From Neisseriaceae bacterium (GTDB taxonomy: Bacteria; Pseudomonadota; Gammaproteobacteria; Burkholderiales; Chromobacteriaceae), in contig JAIYAC010000008.1 of NCBI GenBank assembly GCA_027489245.1, positions 62,001-126,000 on the forward strand: a stretch of DNA of 64,000 nt, in the 5' to 3' direction. The translations under genes were made by a program, and so were the position numbers. The notes under the pieces were generated by a model. That model did no database searches, was not told the origin of the DNA, and was given only the letters and a program-made list of their open reading frames with translations. Shown piece after piece: positions 36,330 through 45,673 of the stretch (positions are counted from its first letter, which is position 1; each line of letters begins with the position of its first letter).

Positions 36330-36949
36330 TAAGCTTCGGCCTTCGCCGCCTGGCGCTTTTTACGCCAGAAATACACACCCAATACCAGCCCGGCCAGCGC
36401 CAGTGCAATCAGGATGCCGGCTTGGCCACGGTGTACCATGTGCATCAGCCATTCGCGGTTACGCGCGCCAAAATAACCCAGGTAAACCCACACCGGTACC
36501 GAGATCAACGCCGCAAAACCGTCCATCATCAGAAAACGCCAGTAAGGGATACGCCGCGTCAGGCCTGCCGTCAGAAAGATGGGCGAACGCAAACCGGGCA
36601 AAAAGCGCGCCACAAACAATACCCAGTTACCGTAGCGGGCAAACTTTTCCTGGGTGGCAGCAAAACGCTCGGGGGTCATGATCTTGGCTACAGGGCGAAA
36701 GCGCAGCACGCGCTCGCCGTACAGGCGGCCCGCTGCAAACATGATGCCATCGCCTGCCAGTACACCGGCCATGCCTACGGCAAACATCCAGTGCACATTG
36801 GTGTAACCCAGGCCGGAAATGATGCCGCCAGCCACCAGGGTAATGTCTTCCGGAATCGGTACGCCAAAACCACAGACCAACAACACGATGAATACGGCAA
36901 AGTAGCCATACCCGGTAAAGAAGTCGAGAAGGAGTTGCAGGATGTCCAT
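36329..36949 (-). CDS. DedA family membrane protein
   Basis: About 206 residues. DedA-family integral membrane protein, linked to proton-driven lipid recycling (undecaprenyl phosphate or phospholipid flipping) in the inner membrane. Seen: CGFGVPIPEDITLVAGG with the membrane-embedded Glu-Asp (near 30-40), GDGIMFAAGRLYG, and ARFLPGLRSPIFLTAG (near 108-123) with the essential arginines. A basic tail ends the protein. The start at 36949 (MDILQLL) has AAGGAG-like bases on the other strand only, so it is set by family length. Confidence 0.9.
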   Translation of the reverse strand: MDILQLLLDFFTGYGYFAVFIVLLVCGFGVPIPEDITLVAGGIISGLGYTNVHWMFAVGMAGVLAGDGIMFAAGRLYGERVLRFRPVAKIMTPERFAATQEKFARYGNWVLFVARFLPGLRSPIFLTAGLTRRIPYWRFLMMDGFAALISVPVWVYLGYFGARNREWLMHMVHRGQAGILIALALAGLVLGVYFWRKKRQAAKAEA

Positions 36950-37220
36950 GTCTGCCCGAGATGCGGAGAAAGATAAGCGAGCCACTTCGACCGTTACCCG
37001 GCGCAGCGGTTCAAAACGGCAGCCATCATATCACAGGCCCTGCAGGCGGCTTGTGACCAACATCACGGCACACCTGAACCCGGCAAGAAAGTGCACCGGT
37101 ATAGATGCAATCCATTTTGTATGAAAATATTTTGCAACAGCGCACAGGCGGTACAAGCAGCATTCGCCACAGACAAAATGGGAAAAACAAAAAGAAGCAA
37201 AACAGAAACAGCAGGCAATA
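36950..37220. other. Intergenic region upstream of dedA
   Basis: About 270 bp. I see no gene; short frames here lack family likeness. It holds the dedA promoter (minus) and the downstream flank of the small lipoprotein gene. Confidence 0.4.
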
Positions 37221-37246
37221 AAAAACCGGCCCGAAGGCCGGTTTTT
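37221..37246 (-). terminator. Terminator of the Ala-rich lipoprotein gene
   Basis: AAAAACCGGCC-CGAA-GGCCGGTTTTT, a perfect 11-bp stem including the A/T ends; bidirectional in form. Confidence 0.88.
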
Positions 37247-37267
37247 CATGCAATCACGAAAACGTGA

Positions 37268-37465
37268 TTACTGAGCAGCGGAAGCAGCCGGAGCGGAAGC
37301 GTCAGCAGCCGGAGCGGAAGCGTCAGCAGCAGGAGCGGAAGCTTCAACAGCAGGAGCGGAGGCTTCAACAGCAGGAGCGGAAGCTTCAACTGGAGCTTCT
37401 TCTTTTTTACCGCAAGCGGACAGAGCAACGGCCAGCAGGGCAGCAACGATGAGCGACTGTTTCAT
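37268..37465 (-). CDS. Small Ala/Pro-rich repeat lipoprotein
   Basis: A 65-residue protein: signal peptide with lipobox ALSAC at residue 18, then KKEEAPVEA and a tail made of seven-residue units such as EASAPAV and DASAPAA. It would be lipid-anchored with a low-complexity extracytoplasmic tail. Similar tiny 'ASAPA' lipoproteins are common in Neisseriales; the role is unknown. The start at 37465 (MKQSLIV) is set by the signal peptide. The repeat number may vary between strains. Confidence 0.78.
   Translation of the reverse strand: MKQSLIVAALLAVALSACGKKEEAPVEASAPAVEASAPAVEASAPAADASAPAADASAPAASAAQ
37284..37388 (-). repeat. Five tandem 21-bp units inside the lipoprotein gene
   Basis: Units begin at 37284, 37305, 37326, 37347 and 37368; the first two are identical and the others differ at a few bases. 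A 21-bp period keeps the frame, so unit gain or loss would only change tail length. Confidence 0.9.
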
Positions 37466-37745
37466 TTGTGTATTACCTTTGAAAGTAAGTGTTGAACAAG
37501 ACGTCTGGTTCACTACTCTCTCTCAAAAAAATTCCAGACAGAGAAAGCAGTGTAGATACTGTCAGTGCGCAAATTCTAGCACGAATAAAATTGTTGGGAA
37601 GGGGGTAAACGCTAATTTATTGCGGATATTTGCATTGTCGATGCTGCATCGCAACATATCTCTAACGCCAAGCCGCCTTGTTTCGATAAAAAATCTTCGT
37701 TTACGATCACTTACCTTGCATCATTCATGCTACAGCACGATTACG
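37466..37745. other. Intergenic region between roxA and the lipoprotein gene
   Basis: 280 bp, AT-rich in its right half. Expected to hold the lipoprotein promoter. No terminator for roxA, no RNA gene and no coding frame that I can support. Confidence 0.4.
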
Positions 37746-38867
37746 CTAAGCCGCGATATGCCACCAACCAGACAGATAACCCTCGAACAACAAAGGCATC
37801 ATACTGTCAGACAATCCGGCAGATTCTAGCTGCCGTGCATTAGCTAGCCTTTGCCAGGCGGCCAACTGTGCCGGTTCGCATTCCAACAGCTGTCCGTTGC
37901 AGTACAGCATGTCATTAACATAAAGAATCTGGCTTTTCAAATCCAGAACAATGCCATGCTCTTTTGCCAGCTCTGCAAAAGCCTCTTCATCCAGTTCCTC
38001 TTCTGCCCCTTCATAAAATACGTGCGGCTTGGGTTCGGTCAGGTAGTGGCCCAGAAAGTCGGCCACCACTTTTTTATCCCAGCTGATCTGCTGCAGCATC
38101 TGGCTCACCTGCTCCACCATAGCATCGCTAATCTGTGCTGGCGCAGCCTGTTGTTGCAAATCCGGGTCGGCATAGCGGCCTTGCACGCAAATGCGGTCTT
38201 GCAGGTACACCAGAAACTCGGTGGCGATTTCCTGCGCCGAGGGGGCACGGAAACCGATCGAGTACGTCATGCCGGGTTCCAGCGCCACACCGTAGTGCGC
38301 GCACTTGGGGGGCAGGTACAGCATGTCGCCGTGCTCCAGGATGAACTCTTCTTCTACCTGAAAATCTTTCAGCACTTTGATCGGCGCATCTTCGATGAAC
38401 GATTCGTCCTGTTGCGACGAAATCTGCCAGCGCTTGCGGCCGCCTACCTGCAACAAGAAAACATCATACGAGTCAAAATGCGGGCCGACCGTCCCGCCAG
38501 GCGGGGCGTAGCTGATCATCAGGTCATCCAGACGCGCATACGGCATGAAATCGAAACGCCACAAAATATCGGCAATATGCGGCAGGTGGTGATTGACGTT
38601 CTGCACCAGGATGGTCCAGTCGGTTTCTGGCAGGCGGCGCAAGCGGCCGGCACGGAAAGGGCCGCGTTCCAGATGCCATTTGCCCTGCTTGTATTCGATC
38701 AGGCGCGATTCCACATCTTCATCAGCGGCCAGCTTGGCCAGCCAGGCGTAGTCCACGTGCTCGCCGACATCTTTCAGGGCACCGCGGATGAGCAAGGGCT
38801 TTTTATGCCAGTACTCTTTTAAAAAGGTCTCGGCGGTCATGCCGCCCAGCAGTTCGATTGGTTTCAT
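37746..38867 (-). CDS. roxA: Ribosomal protein L16 arginine hydroxylase (RoxA/YcfD, cupin fold)
   Basis: Fe(II)/2-oxoglutarate-dependent oxygenase that hydroxylates an arginine of L16. 373 residues. The JmjC-type cupin has the metal triad HFD (in GPHFDSYDVF near 125) and the later His in PPKCAHYGVAL (near 187). N-terminal EYWHKKPLLIRGA and the C-terminal dimerisation/winged-helix part are present, giving full length. No obvious operon partner. Confidence 0.92.
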   Translation of the reverse strand: MKPIELLGGMTAETFLKEYWHKKPLLIRGALKDVGEHVDYAWLAKLAADEDVESRLIEYKQGKWHLERGPFRAGRLRRLPETDWTILVQNVNHHLPHIADILWRFDFMPYARLDDLMISYAPPGGTVGPHFDSYDVFLLQVGGRKRWQISSQQDESFIEDAPIKVLKDFQVEEEFILEHGDMLYLPPKCAHYGVALEPGMTYSIGFRAPSAQEIATEFLVYLQDRICVQGRYADPDLQQQAAPAQISDAMVEQVSQMLQQISWDKKVVADFLGHYLTEPKPHVFYEGAEEELDEEAFAELAKEHGIVLDLKSQILYVNDMLYCNGQLLECEPAQLAAWQRLANARQLESAGLSDSMMPLLFEGYLSGWWHIAA

Positions 38868-39007
38868 GGCAGATTCTCGTTACGCATTCAGGCAATGGTT
38901 TACAATACGGGGATATCTGTTTTGCGCCGGATTTTGCTGCAGCCCAAGGCTTGCCGGCCTGCGATGCATCAAGATTCCCTTTCTTTTCTCTACGACGGTA
39001 CCGCCTC

Positions 39008-39487
39008 ATGCAAATCGTTAAAAACTCGGTCGTAACCATTCACTACGAAATGTACGACGCCGACAACACCCTGCTCGACAAAACTGAAGAGCCAATTGCT
39101 TACCTGCATGGCGGCTACGACGGCATTTTCCCGCTGGTGGAAGAAGCACTGCACGGCAAGGCTGTGGGTGAATCCATCACCGTAACCCTGACCCCGGACG
39201 ATGCCTTTGGCGAGCCGGAAGAAGAGCTGGTGCGCGTAGAGCCGCTGGACGTACTGCCGGAAGAAGTGGAAGTCGGCATGATGTTCGAAGCAGACGACCC
39301 GGAAACCGGCGACGTGATCCTGTTCCGCGTTACCGACGTCGCCGACGGCAAAGCCGTCCTGGATGGCAACCACCCACTGGCTGGCCTGACCATCCGCTTC
39401 CAGGCGACCGTGGCAGAAGTTCGCCCGGCCACCCCGGACGAAATCACCCACGGCCACGCCCACGGCGAGCACGGCCACCATCACTAA
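39008..39487 (+). CDS. slyD: FKBP-type peptidyl-prolyl isomerase SlyD
   Basis: A 159-residue cytosolic isomerase and metallochaperone. FKBP part (YEMYDADNTLLDKTEEP, then LHGGYDGIFPLVEEALHG) with the inserted IF chaperone domain (about 68-130). The short His-rich tail HGHAHGEHGHHH can bind nickel. The start at 39008 (MQIVKNSV) is chosen; the frame stays open upstream without a ribosome site. Confidence 0.94.
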   Translation: MQIVKNSVVTIHYEMYDADNTLLDKTEEPIAYLHGGYDGIFPLVEEALHGKAVGESITVTLTPDDAFGEPEEELVRVEPLDVLPEEVEVGMMFEADDPETGDVILFRVTDVADGKAVLDGNHPLAGLTIRFQATVAEVRPATPDEITHGHAHGEHGHHH

Positions 39488-39511
39488 GCCTTCCGCAGGC
39501 ATACTGATGAC

Positions 39512-39537
39512 AAAACGGGGCGCCAGCCCCGTTTTTT
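39512..39537. terminator. Bidirectional terminator between slyD and the PAP2 gene
   Basis: AAAACGGGGC-GCCA-GCCCCGTTTT with further T following. Confidence 0.88.
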
Positions 39538-39546
39538 GCGCCCACG

Positions 39547-40275
39547 CTACTTGGCAGGCGCAGCTTTAGCGCGCAGCACCGCCACGCACAACCCCAGCGT
39601 GAGCAGGTTATACAGCACATACGCCTCATTCGGCCTGCCCTGCCCCAGCTTCCACAGCGTTACCGCCACCAGCACCAGCGCCAGGGCTTTCACCGCCTGT
39701 AGCAGCAAGGCTATGGGTGCGGCACTTTTGCCTACCCGCCCGGCCAGATGGGCCAAGGCAAAGCCGCAAGCGGCACCAACCAGTACGTCCAGCGGCCAGT
39801 GCACCCCGATCGCCAGCCGCGACACACACACCAGTGAGGCCAACAATGCCAGGCCAAGCTGGGTAGGCAGCGAGCGGCGCGGCATCAGCACACCGGCCAG
39901 CACCCCAGCTGCAATGGCATGGCCGGAAGGAAACGAAGCGTTACCCGGCAGCACGTCCAGCAAGCGTACCGTGCCGGCCGGCAGTACCAGCGGCGGGCGC
40001 AGCACGTCAAAGCCGGCTTTCAGCCAGATACTGGCCAGCACACCGGCCAGCCCCAGCGCCACCATGCGCGGTAATAAGGCAGGCTGCCGTGCGGCCAACA
40101 GCAGCAACATGCCGATGACCAGCGTCCACTCGCCCGCCATGCTCAGCAGCCGCCAGACCACGCCCGGCACCACGGCCAAAGCGTGATGCAGGGTAATGAA
40201 TAGCGGCTGATTCACCCCGGCAAGCCACACCAGCAGCGCCAGTGCGGACAACAGCAGCACCATCAGGCGCGTCAT
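39547..40275 (-). CDS. PAP2-family membrane phosphatase
   Basis: About 242 residues, five to six membrane segments. The three type-2 phosphatidic acid phosphatase motifs are intact: K-x6-RP in KAGFDVLRPP, PSGH in ASFPSGHAIA, and SR-x5-H-x3-D in SRLAIGVHWPLD. It probably dephosphorylates undecaprenyl pyrophosphate or another lipid phosphate in the inner membrane. Its ATG overlaps the prmC stop (ATGA), so it follows prmC in one transcript. Confidence 0.88.
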   Translation of the reverse strand: MTRLMVLLLSALALLVWLAGVNQPLFITLHHALAVVPGVVWRLLSMAGEWTLVIGMLLLLAARQPALLPRMVALGLAGVLASIWLKAGFDVLRPPLVLPAGTVRLLDVLPGNASFPSGHAIAAGVLAGVLMPRRSLPTQLGLALLASLVCVSRLAIGVHWPLDVLVGAACGFALAHLAGRVGKSAAPIALLLQAVKALALVLVAVTLWKLGQGRPNEAYVLYNLLTLGLCVAVLRAKAAPAK

Positions 40276-41087
40276 GCTTTGCACCCCAGCGTCACACGAT
40301 CCAGCCCCGCCAGATCCGGCAGGGTGTCTACTTGCTGCAGGCCAGCCTGCTCGAACAATAATCGACAAGCCGGGCCTTGGTCGTAACCGTGCTCCACCAT
40401 CAGCCAGCCGCCTGCGGCCAACCTGGCCGGGGCGGCGGCGGCAATGGCACGCAGGCAATCCAGGCCATCGTTACCATCGGTCAGCGCCATGCGCGGCTCG
40501 AAGCGCACATCGCCCTCGCCCAGGTGATGATCTGCGGCATCGATATACGGCGGGTTGCTGACGATCAGCTCGTACTGCGCATCCGCCGGTAGCGGGTCGA
40601 ACCAGCTACCGTGATGAAAAACCACCGGGGCACCCAGCGCGGCAGCGTTGGTCGCGGCCATGGCCAAGGCATCCGGCGACAGGTCTACCGCCGCCACCTG
40701 CCAGGCGGAGGCCTCCAGCGCCAGCGTCACCGCGATGGCACCGCTGCCGGTGCCCAGGTCCACCACGCGGGCGGCAGCCTTGCGGCCAACCTTGCCCAGC
40801 GCGGCCTCTACCAGGTGCTCGGTTTCCGGGCGCGGTATCAGCACGGCCGGGCTCACGGCAAAGCGGCGGCCGTAAAACTCGCGCTCGCCCAGCAGGTAAG
40901 CCACCGGCTCGCCCGCCAGGCGGCGCTGGGCCAGCAGGCTGTACGCCTGCCAATGCTCATCAGGCAGTGGCTCGGGGCCAGCCGACACCATGGCGCTGTG
41001 GCTCAGGCCGCTAACGTGTGCCAGCAGCAGCCGCGCTTCCAGCCGTGGCAAGTCAAAATGGCGTAATGCGTCGTTTAGCGTAGGCAT
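40272..41087 (-). CDS. prmC: Peptide chain release factor N5-glutamine methyltransferase
   Basis: Methylates the GGQ glutamine of RF1/RF2. 271 residues. Seen: LLGEREFYGRRFAVSPAVLIPRPETE region (substrate-side hallmark), SAM motif VVDLGTGSGAIAVTLA and the catalytic NPPYI. Two exact 12-mer copies lie inside (40413, 40781). Located 3 bp after mgtE, in an mgtE-prmC-PAP2 run. Confidence 0.94.
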   Translation of the reverse strand: MPTLNDALRHFDLPRLEARLLLAHVSGLSHSAMVSAGPEPLPDEHWQAYSLLAQRRLAGEPVAYLLGEREFYGRRFAVSPAVLIPRPETEHLVEAALGKVGRKAAARVVDLGTGSGAIAVTLALEASAWQVAAVDLSPDALAMAATNAAALGAPVVFHHGSWFDPLPADAQYELIVSNPPYIDAADHHLGEGDVRFEPRMALTDGNDGLDCLRAIAAAAPARLAAGGWLMVEHGYDQGPACRLLFEQAGLQQVDTLPDLAGLDRVTLGCKA

Positions 41088-41090
41088 GGT

Positions 41091-42533
41091 TTACAGCAAG
41101 AACAGGCTGGCGAGGCCCAGGAAAATGAAGAAACCGCCAGAGTCGGTACACGCGGTAATCAGCACGCTGCTGCCTACGGCCGGGTCTTTGCCGAAGCGTT
41201 CCATCATGGTAGGAATCAGCACCCCCATGGACGCGGCCAACATCAGGTTCAGAGTGGTCGCGGCCAACATCACCAGGCCCAGCGCGAAGTTGCCGTACAG
41301 CATCCAGGCCAGTACGCCCAGCGCGCCGCCCCATACCACACCGTTAATCACCGATACGCCCAGCTCTTTGCGCCACAGGCGGTTAGCCTGCCCCGGCTGC
41401 AGCTGGCCCATGGCCAGTGCGCGCACGATCATGGTGATGGTCTGGTTGCCAGAGTTGCCGCCAATACCGGCCACGATCGGCATCAGCGCCGCCAGTGCCA
41501 CCAGCTTTTCGATACTGCCTTCAAAGGCACCAATCACCCGGCTGGCCACAAAGGCGGTACACAGGTTGATGGCCAGCCAGGCCCAGCGGTTTTTGACCGA
41601 GTCGATCACCGGGGCAAACAGGTCTTCCTCTTCTTTCAGGCCGGCCAGGTTCAGCGCCTCGGTTTCCGACTCTTCGCGGATCAGATCCACCATCTCGTCC
41701 ACCGTCAGGCGGCCAATCAGCACGCCGTGCTCGTCCAGCACCGGGGCGGTGACCAGGTCATAGCGCTCGAAAGCCAGCGCGGCGTCGGCGGCGTCTTCTT
41801 CCGGGCGGAAGCTCACCACCTCGGTGGCCATCACTTCTTCTACCAGCGCGTCGGTGTCGGACACCAGCAGCTTGCGCACCGGCAGCACGCCCTTGAGCAC
41901 GCCCTCTTCGTCGGTCACAAAAATCTTGTCGGTCTGGCTGGGTAGCTCGTCAAAGCGGCGAAGGTAGCGCAGCACCACCTCGCAGCTCACGTCGGCGCGA
42001 ATCTTCACCAGGTCGAAGTCCATCAGGGCCCCCACCTGGTGCGCCTCGTACGACAACACCGACTGCAGCTGCTGGCGCTCTTCTTCGTCCAGGCCGCCCA
42101 TCACCTCGTACACCACCTGGCGCGGCAGGTCGGCGGCCAGGTCGGCCAGCTCGTCGGCGTCCAGCTGCTCGGCAGCGGCCACCAGCTCGTGCTGCTCCAT
42201 CGATTCGATCAGCGATTCGCGGACGGCGTCAGACACCTCCAGCAGGATGTCGCCTTCGTCATCGCTATCCACCAGGTTCCACACCAGCAGGCGGTCTTCC
42301 AGTGGCAGAGCTTCCAGAATGTAGGCGATATCCGCCGGGTGCAGCGCTTCGAGCTTGTGCTCCAGCTCGGCCAGGTTTTGTTTGTGAACGAGCGACTCCA
42401 CCAGGTCATGCCGTGGCATGTCCTGGCGGTGTACAAGGTCCTCTACCAGGCGATGGCGCTCGATAAGGCGCTGCACCTGGGTGAGGCTGTCCTGCAGACG
42501 ATCGGTGGGTTGTTTCTTGTCGACAACCGTCAT
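41091..42533 (-). CDS. mgtE: Magnesium transporter MgtE
   Basis: Homodimeric Mg2+ channel. About 480 residues. N-terminal MgtE_N superhelix (LEALHPADIAYILEALP), a tandem CBS pair (about 190-310) and a C-terminal five-helix membrane domain with the pore signature PIVAGIGGNSGNQTITMIVRA and the late TACTDSGGFFIFLG. Start at 42533 (MTVVDKKQ) with AAGGAGA upstream. The 278-bp leader shows no Mg riboswitch that I recognise. Confidence 0.93.
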   Translation of the reverse strand: MTVVDKKQPTDRLQDSLTQVQRLIERHRLVEDLVHRQDMPRHDLVESLVHKQNLAELEHKLEALHPADIAYILEALPLEDRLLVWNLVDSDDEGDILLEVSDAVRESLIESMEQHELVAAAEQLDADELADLAADLPRQVVYEVMGGLDEEERQQLQSVLSYEAHQVGALMDFDLVKIRADVSCEVVLRYLRRFDELPSQTDKIFVTDEEGVLKGVLPVRKLLVSDTDALVEEVMATEVVSFRPEEDAADAALAFERYDLVTAPVLDEHGVLIGRLTVDEMVDLIREESETEALNLAGLKEEEDLFAPVIDSVKNRWAWLAINLCTAFVASRVIGAFEGSIEKLVALAALMPIVAGIGGNSGNQTITMIVRALAMGQLQPGQANRLWRKELGVSVINGVVWGGALGVLAWMLYGNFALGLVMLAATTLNLMLAASMGVLIPTMMERFGKDPAVGSSVLITACTDSGGFFIFLGLASLFLL

Positions 42534-42811
42534 GCACGTCTCCTTCCGCCTTTGGCGGGAATGACGCTGCATCCGGCAAAAAGGCGGGGCTAGTAGTGAG
42601 CCGTAATGGCTAAATCAGATGAGTAATAACTGGGTAAGTCCATGAGTTACACCGCGCTCCTGCGCAGCTATCACGAAAGAGGCGAAATTGTAGCATGCGA
42701 AGCGGCACGCAACCAGCGCAGGCGGGCGCGAAAACCCGGCGATAAATCTGAGTTTTCTTATAAAAAACCAGCCCTATTTGCTATACATCCTAAACAAAAG
42801 GGAGGGTTACC
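42534..42811. other. Divergent intergenic region between mgtE and the chemoreceptor gene
   Basis: 278 bp holding both promoters. AGGGAGGG lies just before the chemoreceptor ATG. No RNA element or operator is recognised. Confidence 0.4.
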
Positions 42812-45673
42812 ATGCACGATTCCACGCTCACCGTATTACGCGATGCCCTGCACCAGACCGGGCTGGATAGCAACCGGGAAATCCAGGACATCGTAGGCCT
42901 GCTGGGTGCCATGCATGTCAACCTGGCCATGGCCGAGTTTTCACCCGATGGCACCTTTCTGGACGCCAACCCCAAGTTTCTGGCCATGTTCGGCTACAGC
43001 CGGGAGCAGCTGCTAGGCCAGCACCACCACCGCATCTGGACCGACGAAGACGTCGAAGCCGGCAAATACGACGCGCTATGGCACCGGCTGTGCCAGGGCG
43101 AGCCGGTATCGGGCGAATACCGCCGCCGGCGCCAGGACGGCAGCAGCGTGTATATCCAGGCACATTACAACCCCCTGTGCGACCAGAACGGCCACCCCTA
43201 CAAGCTGGTGAAGTTTGCCACCGACATCTCCGACACCAAACTGCGGCTACACGAAGACTTTGGCAAGCTGCAGGCACTGAACCGCACCCAGGCCATTATC
43301 GAATTCGCACCAGACGGCACCGTCATCACCGCCAACGATAACTTCCTGCAGCTGATGGGCTATACGCTGGACGGCATTCGCGGCCAACACCACCGCATTT
43401 TCTGCCCGGCCAGCGAAACCGGTAGCCCCGACTATCAGGTTTTCTGGGAAAAACTGCGCAACGGCGAACAGCACCACGGCGAGTTCATGCGCCTGACCAG
43501 CAAAGGCCAGGCAGTGTGGCTGCACGCGGTGTACAGCCCGCTGTACGCCCCCGATGGCCGGCTGTGCAAAATCGTGAAATTTGCCAGCGACGTTACCGCA
43601 GTAAAACGCAAATCACTGGAAGACGATGGCAAGGTGGCGGCCATTTCGCGCTCGCAAGGCGTCATCGAGTTCGATATGGGCGGCCACGTACTGAGCGCCA
43701 ACGACAACTTCCTGCAGCTGATGGGCTACACCCTGGACGAGATCCACGGCGAGCACCACCGCATGTTTGTCGATCGCGACGAAGCCGGCAGCGCTGCCTA
43801 CCGCAGCTTCTGGCAAAAGCTGGGGCGCGGCGAGTTCGACCGCGGCGAGTACCTGCGCTTTGGCAAAGATGGCCGCCGCGTATGGATACAGGCCAGCTAC
43901 AACCCCATTCTGGACCTGGAAGGCCAGCCGGTAAAAGTAGTGAAGTACTGCACCGACATTACCGCCAGCAAGCTGGCCAGCATCGAAAACGCGGCACGCA
44001 TGAGCGCCGTGAGCAATAGCAGCTGCCTGCTGGAGCTGGACCGCCTGGGCAATGTGCTGGACGGCAACGCGCTGATGGAGCAAGCGCTGGGCTACAGCCT
44101 GGCGCAGCTGCGCGGCCTGCCGCAAAGCCGGCTGATGTTCGAAGAAGACATCGACAGCCCCGCCAGCCAGGCGCAGTGGCAACAGCTGCGCAATGGCCAG
44201 CCGGTAGCCTGCGAGCTGCGCCGCCGTGCGCTGGACGGGCGGGAGGTCTGGCTGGGCAGCATGCTCAGCCCGGTAATCGGGCTGGATGGCCTGCTCAGCA
44301 AAGTGGTGATGATTGCCCGCGACATCACCGCGGCCAAACTGGCCCAGCTGGACGCCGGCGGCAAGCTGGACGCCATCGACCGTGCCCAGGCGGTGATCGA
44401 GTTCGACCTCAGCGGCAAGGTACTGCACGCCAACGCCAACTTCCTGAACCTGATGGGCTACCGCCTGGAACAGATCCAGGGCGTGCATCACCGCATTTTT
44501 GTCGACCCGCAGTACGCAGCCACCGCTGAATACCTCAGCTTCTGGGAGCGGCTGTCACGCGGCGAATACTTTGCCGGCGAGTACAAACGTATCGGCTGCG
44601 GCGGCAAGGAAGTCTGGATACAAGCCACCTACAACCCCATTTTCGACCCGCGCGGCCAACCTGTAAAAGTGGTGAAATTCGCCTCGGACGTTACCCAGGC
44701 CAAGCTGCATACCGCCGAGTACGAAGCCAAAGTCTCGGCCATCGAGCTGGGGCAAGCGGTGATCGAATTTGACCTGGCCGGCAACGTGCTGCGTGCCAAC
44801 CGCAACTTCCTGGCCGCCATGGGCTACACCCAGCGCGAGATCCAGGGCCAGCACCACAGTATTTTCTGTACCGCAGAGTACACGCACAGCAAGACCTATC
44901 GCGATTTCTGGCTGCGCCTGGGCGAGGGCCAGTTTGTCAGCGGGCGCTTCCACCGCGTGGGCAAGTTTGGCCGCGACGTGTGGATACAAGCCAGCTACAA
45001 CCCCATCCGCGACTTGAACGGCACCGTGGTGAAGATCATCAAGTACGCACATGATGTGACCAACGAGGTGAAGCTGGAGCAGCAGATTCTGAGCAAGTCC
45101 ACACAAATGAGCGGCAACCTGCACAGCCTGATCGGCAGCATCGACATTATTGCGGCCAACGCCAGCGTGGCGTCCGACCTGGCGCGCGAGTCCACCCGCA
45201 ACGCCGAACACGGTTTTGGCGCGCTGCGCCAGGCCATTACCGCCATCAGCCAGAGCCAGCACAGCGCGCAGAAAGTGGCCGAAGTGGTACGCGTGATCAG
45301 CGATATTGCCAGCCAGACCAACCTGCTGGCGTTCAACGCCGCCATCGAGGCCGCCCGCGCCGGGCACCATGGCGTGGGCTTCTCGGTGGTCGCCGCCGAA
45401 GTACGCAAACTGGCCGAGCGCTGTGCACAAGCGGCCAAGGAAATTACCCAGCTGATCGACGAATCGGTCCGCCATGTGAGTAGCGGTGCCGACATCAGCC
45501 AGCAAGCGGCGCAAAGCTTCGAGGGCATAATGGGCTGCGTGGAACGTACGGCGCAGAGTGTGGAGAAAATCGTGCAAGGCACTGAGCAACAAAGCGGCGT
45601 CACCGGGGAAGTACAGCAGCTGCTGGCCGCGCTGACCAATGTGGCGCGCAATAGCGAAGAAGACGCCCGATGA
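42812..45673 (+). CDS. Soluble methyl-accepting chemotaxis protein with six PAS repeats
   Basis: 953 residues, no membrane segment or signal peptide. Six PAS domains of about 120 residues follow each other. Each opens with a pattern like Q-A-V-I-E-F-D-x2-G-x-V-L-x-A-N and ends in VKFASDVT-type strands; the fourth has lost the usual N-x-N-F stretch. The C-terminal receptor signalling domain (about 770-950) has the hairpin tip DIASQTNLLAFNAAIEAARAG, the CheA/CheW contact. Such PAS-MCP proteins sense redox, oxygen or light through heme or flavin; cofactor residues cannot be assigned. Its stop overlaps the next gene's ATG (4 bp). Confidence 0.9.
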   Translation: MHDSTLTVLRDALHQTGLDSNREIQDIVGLLGAMHVNLAMAEFSPDGTFLDANPKFLAMFGYSREQLLGQHHHRIWTDEDVEAGKYDALWHRLCQGEPVSGEYRRRRQDGSSVYIQAHYNPLCDQNGHPYKLVKFATDISDTKLRLHEDFGKLQALNRTQAIIEFAPDGTVITANDNFLQLMGYTLDGIRGQHHRIFCPASETGSPDYQVFWEKLRNGEQHHGEFMRLTSKGQAVWLHAVYSPLYAPDGRLCKIVKFASDVTAVKRKSLEDDGKVAAISRSQGVIEFDMGGHVLSANDNFLQLMGYTLDEIHGEHHRMFVDRDEAGSAAYRSFWQKLGRGEFDRGEYLRFGKDGRRVWIQASYNPILDLEGQPVKVVKYCTDITASKLASIENAARMSAVSNSSCLLELDRLGNVLDGNALMEQALGYSLAQLRGLPQSRLMFEEDIDSPASQAQWQQLRNGQPVACELRRRALDGREVWLGSMLSPVIGLDGLLSKVVMIARDITAAKLAQLDAGGKLDAIDRAQAVIEFDLSGKVLHANANFLNLMGYRLEQIQGVHHRIFVDPQYAATAEYLSFWERLSRGEYFAGEYKRIGCGGKEVWIQATYNPIFDPRGQPVKVVKFASDVTQAKLHTAEYEAKVSAIELGQAVIEFDLAGNVLRANRNFLAAMGYTQREIQGQHHSIFCTAEYTHSKTYRDFWLRLGEGQFVSGRFHRVGKFGRDVWIQASYNPIRDLNGTVVKIIKYAHDVTNEVKLEQQILSKSTQMSGNLHSLIGSIDIIAANASVASDLARESTRNAEHGFGALRQAITAISQSQHSAQKVAEVVRVISDIASQTNLLAFNAAIEAARAGHHGVGFSVVAAEVRKLAERCAQAAKEITQLIDESVRHVSSGADISQQAAQSFEGIMGCVERTAQSVEKIVQGTEQQSGVTGEVQQLLAALTNVARNSEEDAR

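Noticed and set aside
42534-42811. Mg2+ riboswitch upstream of mgtE
   Set aside because: No M-box-like or other conserved leader structure could be recognised by eye.
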